This document shows, one piece after another, positions 4,523 to 5,475 of a DNA stretch of 5,475 nt. Location: assembly GCA_023301335.1 (NCBI GenBank), contig JALZVA010000149.1, positions 1 through 5,475 on the forward strand, read 5' to 3'. Position 1 is the first letter of the stretch. Every line of letters starts with the position of its first letter. This DNA is from Akkermansiaceae bacterium. Lineage in GTDB: Bacteria > Verrucomicrobiota > Verrucomicrobiia > Verrucomicrobiales > Akkermansiaceae. The position numbers and the translations under genes were made by a program. The notes under the pieces are model-generated. The model had not been told where the DNA came from and did not search any database. It saw only the letters and a list, made by a program, of their open reading frames with translations.

Positions 4523-5475
4523 ATGAAAATAAACGTGTTGAGGTGGGTGTCTGCAGTGCTAATTACTGGGAGTGTGTTGAGCTCTAGTGTCTTATTTGCA
4601 GAGAGTAAGGAAAAGGAAAAGAAGCAGAAGGTGGAAAAATATCCTTGGACACTAGGGTATAAGCCAGACAAGAAAATTATTTTTTCCAAACCAGCAGAGG
4701 GAAAGCCTTTGAAGTTAGATGTCTTTTTACCTAAGAAGCATCAGGCTTCAGAGAAAAGAGGCTGTGTGATTCTGTTTTTTGGAGGAGGCTGGTCATCTGG
4801 AGATCCATCCCAGTTCTACGGGTATAGTAAGTATTTTGCCTCGCGTGGACTGGTAGCTATCTCAGCTCAGTACCGGACGATGAAGAGCCACAAGGCTAAG
4901 CCTAGGCAGTGCGTTGAAGATGGCAAAGAAGCAATCCGTTATGTGCGTGCTCATGCAGAGGAGCTAGGAATTGATCCTGATAAAATAATAGTCGGAGGTG
5001 GCTCAGCAGGGGGACATGTCGCGGCAGCTACAGCGATGTGCCCTAAGATCGATGCTTTACCGGAAAGTGAAATATCCTGTGTGGCTAACGCCGTTATGTT
5101 ATTCAACCCAGTGTATGACAATGGGCCTGAAGGCTATGGATATGAGCGGGTAAAAGGCTATTGGAAGGATATTTCTCCGATGCATAATATCCGTGCCGGG
5201 CAGCCTCCAGTGATTGTTTTTTTTGGAGAGAGTGATACGCATATTTCAGTGAAACAAATAAATACATTTCAGCAAAAAATGGAAGAGGCGGGAAATGATT
5301 CTCAGACACATATCTTTGCTAAGGCAGAGCACGGGTTTTTCCATATATCTAAAGGGGGGAGAAAGATGTTTGAGAATGTGTTAAAGAAAGCGGATGCCTT
5401 TTTAGTTCAGAATGAATTTCTCACAGGAGAAAATAGAGTGATGGATTGGACTGCTGAGTCGGTAGTTAATTTCTC
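4523..5475 (+). CDS. Secreted alpha/beta-hydrolase (esterase/lipase-like), 3' end cut by window
   Basis: The 317 residues visible contain a complete alpha/beta-hydrolase core; only the C-terminal tail is missing. A signal peptide (MKINVLRWVS, then a hydrophobic stretch ending VLFA, about residue 26) and a Lys/Glu-rich linker point to export. LKLDVFLP (64-70) starts the fold. FFGGGW (85-90) is the oxyanion loop, with Phe where most relatives have His (HGGGW). GGGSAGGH (158-165) is the nucleophile elbow with Ser161. GESDTH (235-240) supplies the acid Asp238, and AEHGFF (268-273) supplies His270. This matches the BD-FAE/hormone-sensitive-lipase-like group acting on carboxylic esters, possibly acetylated or feruloylated sugars; the substrate is inferred, not seen. 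ATG 4523 is chosen for the signal peptide. GAGGA lies directly before it, but too close for an ideal Shine-Dalgarno sequence. The gene follows pyrF by 59 bases with no functional link. Confidence 0.88.
   Translation, partial: MKINVLRWVSAVLITGSVLSSSVLFAESKEKEKKQKVEKYPWTLGYKPDKKIIFSKPAEGKPLKLDVFLPKKHQASEKRGCVILFFGGGWSSGDPSQFYGYSKYFASRGLVAISAQYRTMKSHKAKPRQCVEDGKEAIRYVRAHAEELGIDPDKIIVGGGSAGGHVAAATAMCPKIDALPESEISCVANAVMLFNPVYDNGPEGYGYERVKGYWKDISPMHNIRAGQPPVIVFFGESDTHISVKQINTFQQKMEEAGNDSQTHIFAKAEHGFFHISKGGRKMFENVLKKADAFLVQNEFLTGENRVMDWTAESVVNF

Noticed and set aside
4504..5309. Minus-strand ORFs opposite the hydrolase gene (4504-4689 and 5103-5309).
   Set aside because: They are antisense to a well-supported hydrolase with all catalytic motifs, and have no features of their own.

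Overview
The window looks like a chromosomal segment of a Gram-negative bacterium from the Planctomycetes-Verrucomicrobia-Chlamydiae group, most likely a marine verrucomicrobium. This is an inference. It rests on a eukaryotic-type HisA, a true formylglycine-generating enzyme (FGE) carried as a lipoprotein, a subfamily-2 PyrF, an outer-membrane beta-barrel, moderate GC content, and start codons that almost all lack a Shine-Dalgarno sequence. No sequence search was possible.

Layout. Bases 1-746 (minus) hold hisA, cut at its 3' end by the window edge. A 54-base divergent gap follows, with a good -35/-10 pair for hisA overlapped by a 7-bp inverted repeat. Bases 801-1904 (plus) encode a lipoprotein FGE (sulfatase activator) with both catalytic cysteines. 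A bidirectional hairpin terminator (1935-1974) separates it from a convergent beta-barrel gene at 1988-2899 (minus). Upstream of the barrel gene on the same strand is a small Cys-rich exported or membrane-anchored protein (3059-3526). Divergent from that is pyrF (3684-4463, plus), followed by a secreted alpha/beta-hydrolase (from 4523, running off the right edge).

Most notable point. The barrel gene appears to start at 2764 only if in-frame TGA codons are read as stops. Its reading frame continues upstream, without a frame change, through two TGA codons into a well-formed signal peptide starting at ATG 2899. The two TGAs are spaced as a CxxC motif (TGA-Ala-Gly-TGA) just after the predicted signal-peptide cleavage site. 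Eleven bases after the second TGA there is a perfect 6-bp stem with an AGUU loop, extended by a lower stem. This spacing and shape match the bacterial selenocysteine insertion element as known from E. coli fdhF. I therefore propose a candidate selenoprotein: an outer-membrane barrel with an N-terminal UxxU motif, possibly working with the neighbouring Cys-rich protein in metal or thiol/selenol chemistry. A decayed gene or assembly error remains the main alternative.

The housekeeping genes hisA (histidine synthesis) and pyrF (pyrimidine synthesis) flank the accessory genes and show no functional link to them. The FGE would activate exported sulfatases encoded elsewhere. The terminal hydrolase is of a kind often found in polysaccharide- or ester-degrading gene sets of such bacteria.
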